A stretch of 15,870 bases of DNA, taken from assembly GCA_964634795.1 (NCBI GenBank), contig CAZWLL010000047.1, positions 1 through 15,870 of the forward strand. The letters are read 5' to 3'. Below are positions 15,223-15,870 of this stretch, piece by piece; the stretch's first letter is position 1, and the number at the start of each line of letters is the position of its first letter. The position numbers were made by a program, and so were the translations under genes. This DNA comes from UMGS1696 sp964634795 (GTDB lineage Bacteria; Bacillota; Clostridia; Oscillospirales; CAG-272). The notes under the pieces are model-generated. The model worked only from the letters and a program-made list of their open reading frames with translations, searched no databases and was not told the origin of the DNA.

Positions 15223-15870
15223 TTATTCTTCTCTCATGGCGATATCTTCCTCAACCGCCTCGTAGAGCTCATCGTAATGCTGTGTTACTTTGTTTTCAAT
15301 GCTCTTCCAGTAAGACGCTACATCGGTTGTGCCCTGTACCATCATGTTGCAAGGTGTCCATGTGCAGCCGTTCCAGTGGTCGAATATATAACCGAAGTCG
15401 TATACCACGCTGTCGAAAATGATGTCCATCATTTCAACGGTATCCGCGTCACGCGCAAGCTTTGTGCCGAGTGTTACATCGTAATATGCGGGAATAACAT
15501 CCTTATAGGTTTCCGCAGCCAAAGCCTCGATGACGATACCTGTGCGTTCGAGATTGTCCGCTGTCTTCGGGATGCAGAGCATACCGTTGTATGCGTCAAC
15601 ATGTGTGTGGTAGCCGTCCTGGTTTTCGTCCCACATAGGATAAGGAATAACGCCGATGTTGATTTCGGAATCGCGGAATGCAACAAGATCGCCGACAGTC
15701 AGGCAGAATATCATAACACGGCCTTCCTTAAATCCGCCCGCACCTATATCCCACTGGTTGTTATAATCGGTAAACAGTGTGCGGTTGTCGTTATACACAA
15801 GGTCATACAGTGATTCGATGAAGGAAACCATCGTATCGTTGTAGGTGTTCGGTACGGGCTTGCCGTCCTC
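15223..15870 (-). CDS. Extracellular solute-binding protein of a sugar ABC transporter, partial
   Basis: The last 215 residues of a periplasmic-type binding protein (family 1, carbohydrate uptake) that would hand a sugar to an ABC permease at the cell surface. The frame runs through the window edge without a start; the first Met in view, at 15831, is internal because 13 further codons are open before it. Recognisable pieces are GRVMIFCLTVGD (the strand and loop lining the ligand cleft), INIGVIPYPMWDENQDGYH, the hinge-side segment NGMLCIPKTADN, and the helical end EALAAETYKDVIPAYYDVTLGTKLARD. The lipoprotein signal is outside the window. It is the last gene of its unit, since a terminator follows, so any permease genes must be upstream beyond 15870. 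The ligand cannot be read from this part. Confidence 0.85.
   Translation of the reverse strand, partial: EDGKPVPNTYNDTMVSFIESLYDLVYNDNRTLFTDYNNQWDIGAGGFKEGRVMIFCLTVGDLVAFRDSEINIGVIPYPMWDENQDGYHTHVDAYNGMLCIPKTADNLERTGIVIEALAAETYKDVIPAYYDVTLGTKLARDADTVEMMDIIFDSVVYDFGYIFDHWNGCTWTPCNMMVQGTTDVASYWKSIENKVTQHYDELYEAVEEDIAMREE

Noticed and set aside
15196..15813. 205-codon frame on the plus strand opposite the solute-binding protein gene
   Set aside because: It is a shadow of a well-supported gene, has unlikely Val/Cys/His-rich composition and no ribosome binding site, and begins inside a terminator.

Overview
This window looks like a chromosomal stretch of a mid-GC anaerobic Firmicute, most likely an uncultured gut-type member of the class Clostridia. 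The reasons are: AddAB rather than RecBCD for double-strand break processing, Shine-Dalgarno starts with sigma-A-type promoters, a subgroup Ic-like aspartate aminotransferase, a carbohydrate-type solute-binding protein of clostridial style, and short intergenic gaps with strong intrinsic terminators. The taxon is an inference; there is no rRNA or marker gene to fix it. I see no phage, transposon, CRISPR array, tRNA or rRNA.

Layout. Bases 1-306 hold no convincing gene but contain a GC-rich, imperfectly palindromic element (about 67-237). On the + strand follow a cytoplasmic GH2 beta-mannosidase-like enzyme (307-2472), a hairpin made of 7-bp repeats, and ribonuclease Z (2593-3483). A perfect 32-bp palindromic terminator separates these from a minus-strand block. 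Read from high to low coordinates, that block holds a class Ic aspartate aminotransferase (13570-12266) with its own promoter and TTCG-loop terminator; a membrane-anchored protein with a degenerate LytM/M23 domain (12135-10483) behind a near-consensus promoter; then the overlapping pair addB (10392-7084) and addA (7091-3525). At 13843-14835 (+) lies a TIGR01212/YhcC-type radical SAM protein, divergent from the aminotransferase. It converges on a very short minus-strand gene (15030-14923) encoding a 35-residue single-span membrane peptide, with an almost perfect sigma-A promoter and a strong terminator. The window ends inside a minus-strand sugar-type ABC solute-binding protein gene (15870-15223, start missing) with its own terminator.

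How the genes fit together. AddA and AddB form one enzyme, the helicase-nuclease that resects double-strand breaks for RecA loading. The other genes are mostly separate transcription units: tRNA 3'-end processing, amino-acid transamination, glycoside breakdown, sugar uptake, and a probable structural cell-envelope protein. Nothing ties them into one pathway, and I found no convincing new multi-gene system.

The points most worth a second look are the 35-residue membrane peptide with its self-contained transcription unit, the in-frame 15-bp tandem repeat inside addB next to the Walker A motif, the loss of metal ligands in the LytM-domain protein, and three unexplained repeat or dyad structures between genes (67-237, 2482-2536, 13666-13696).
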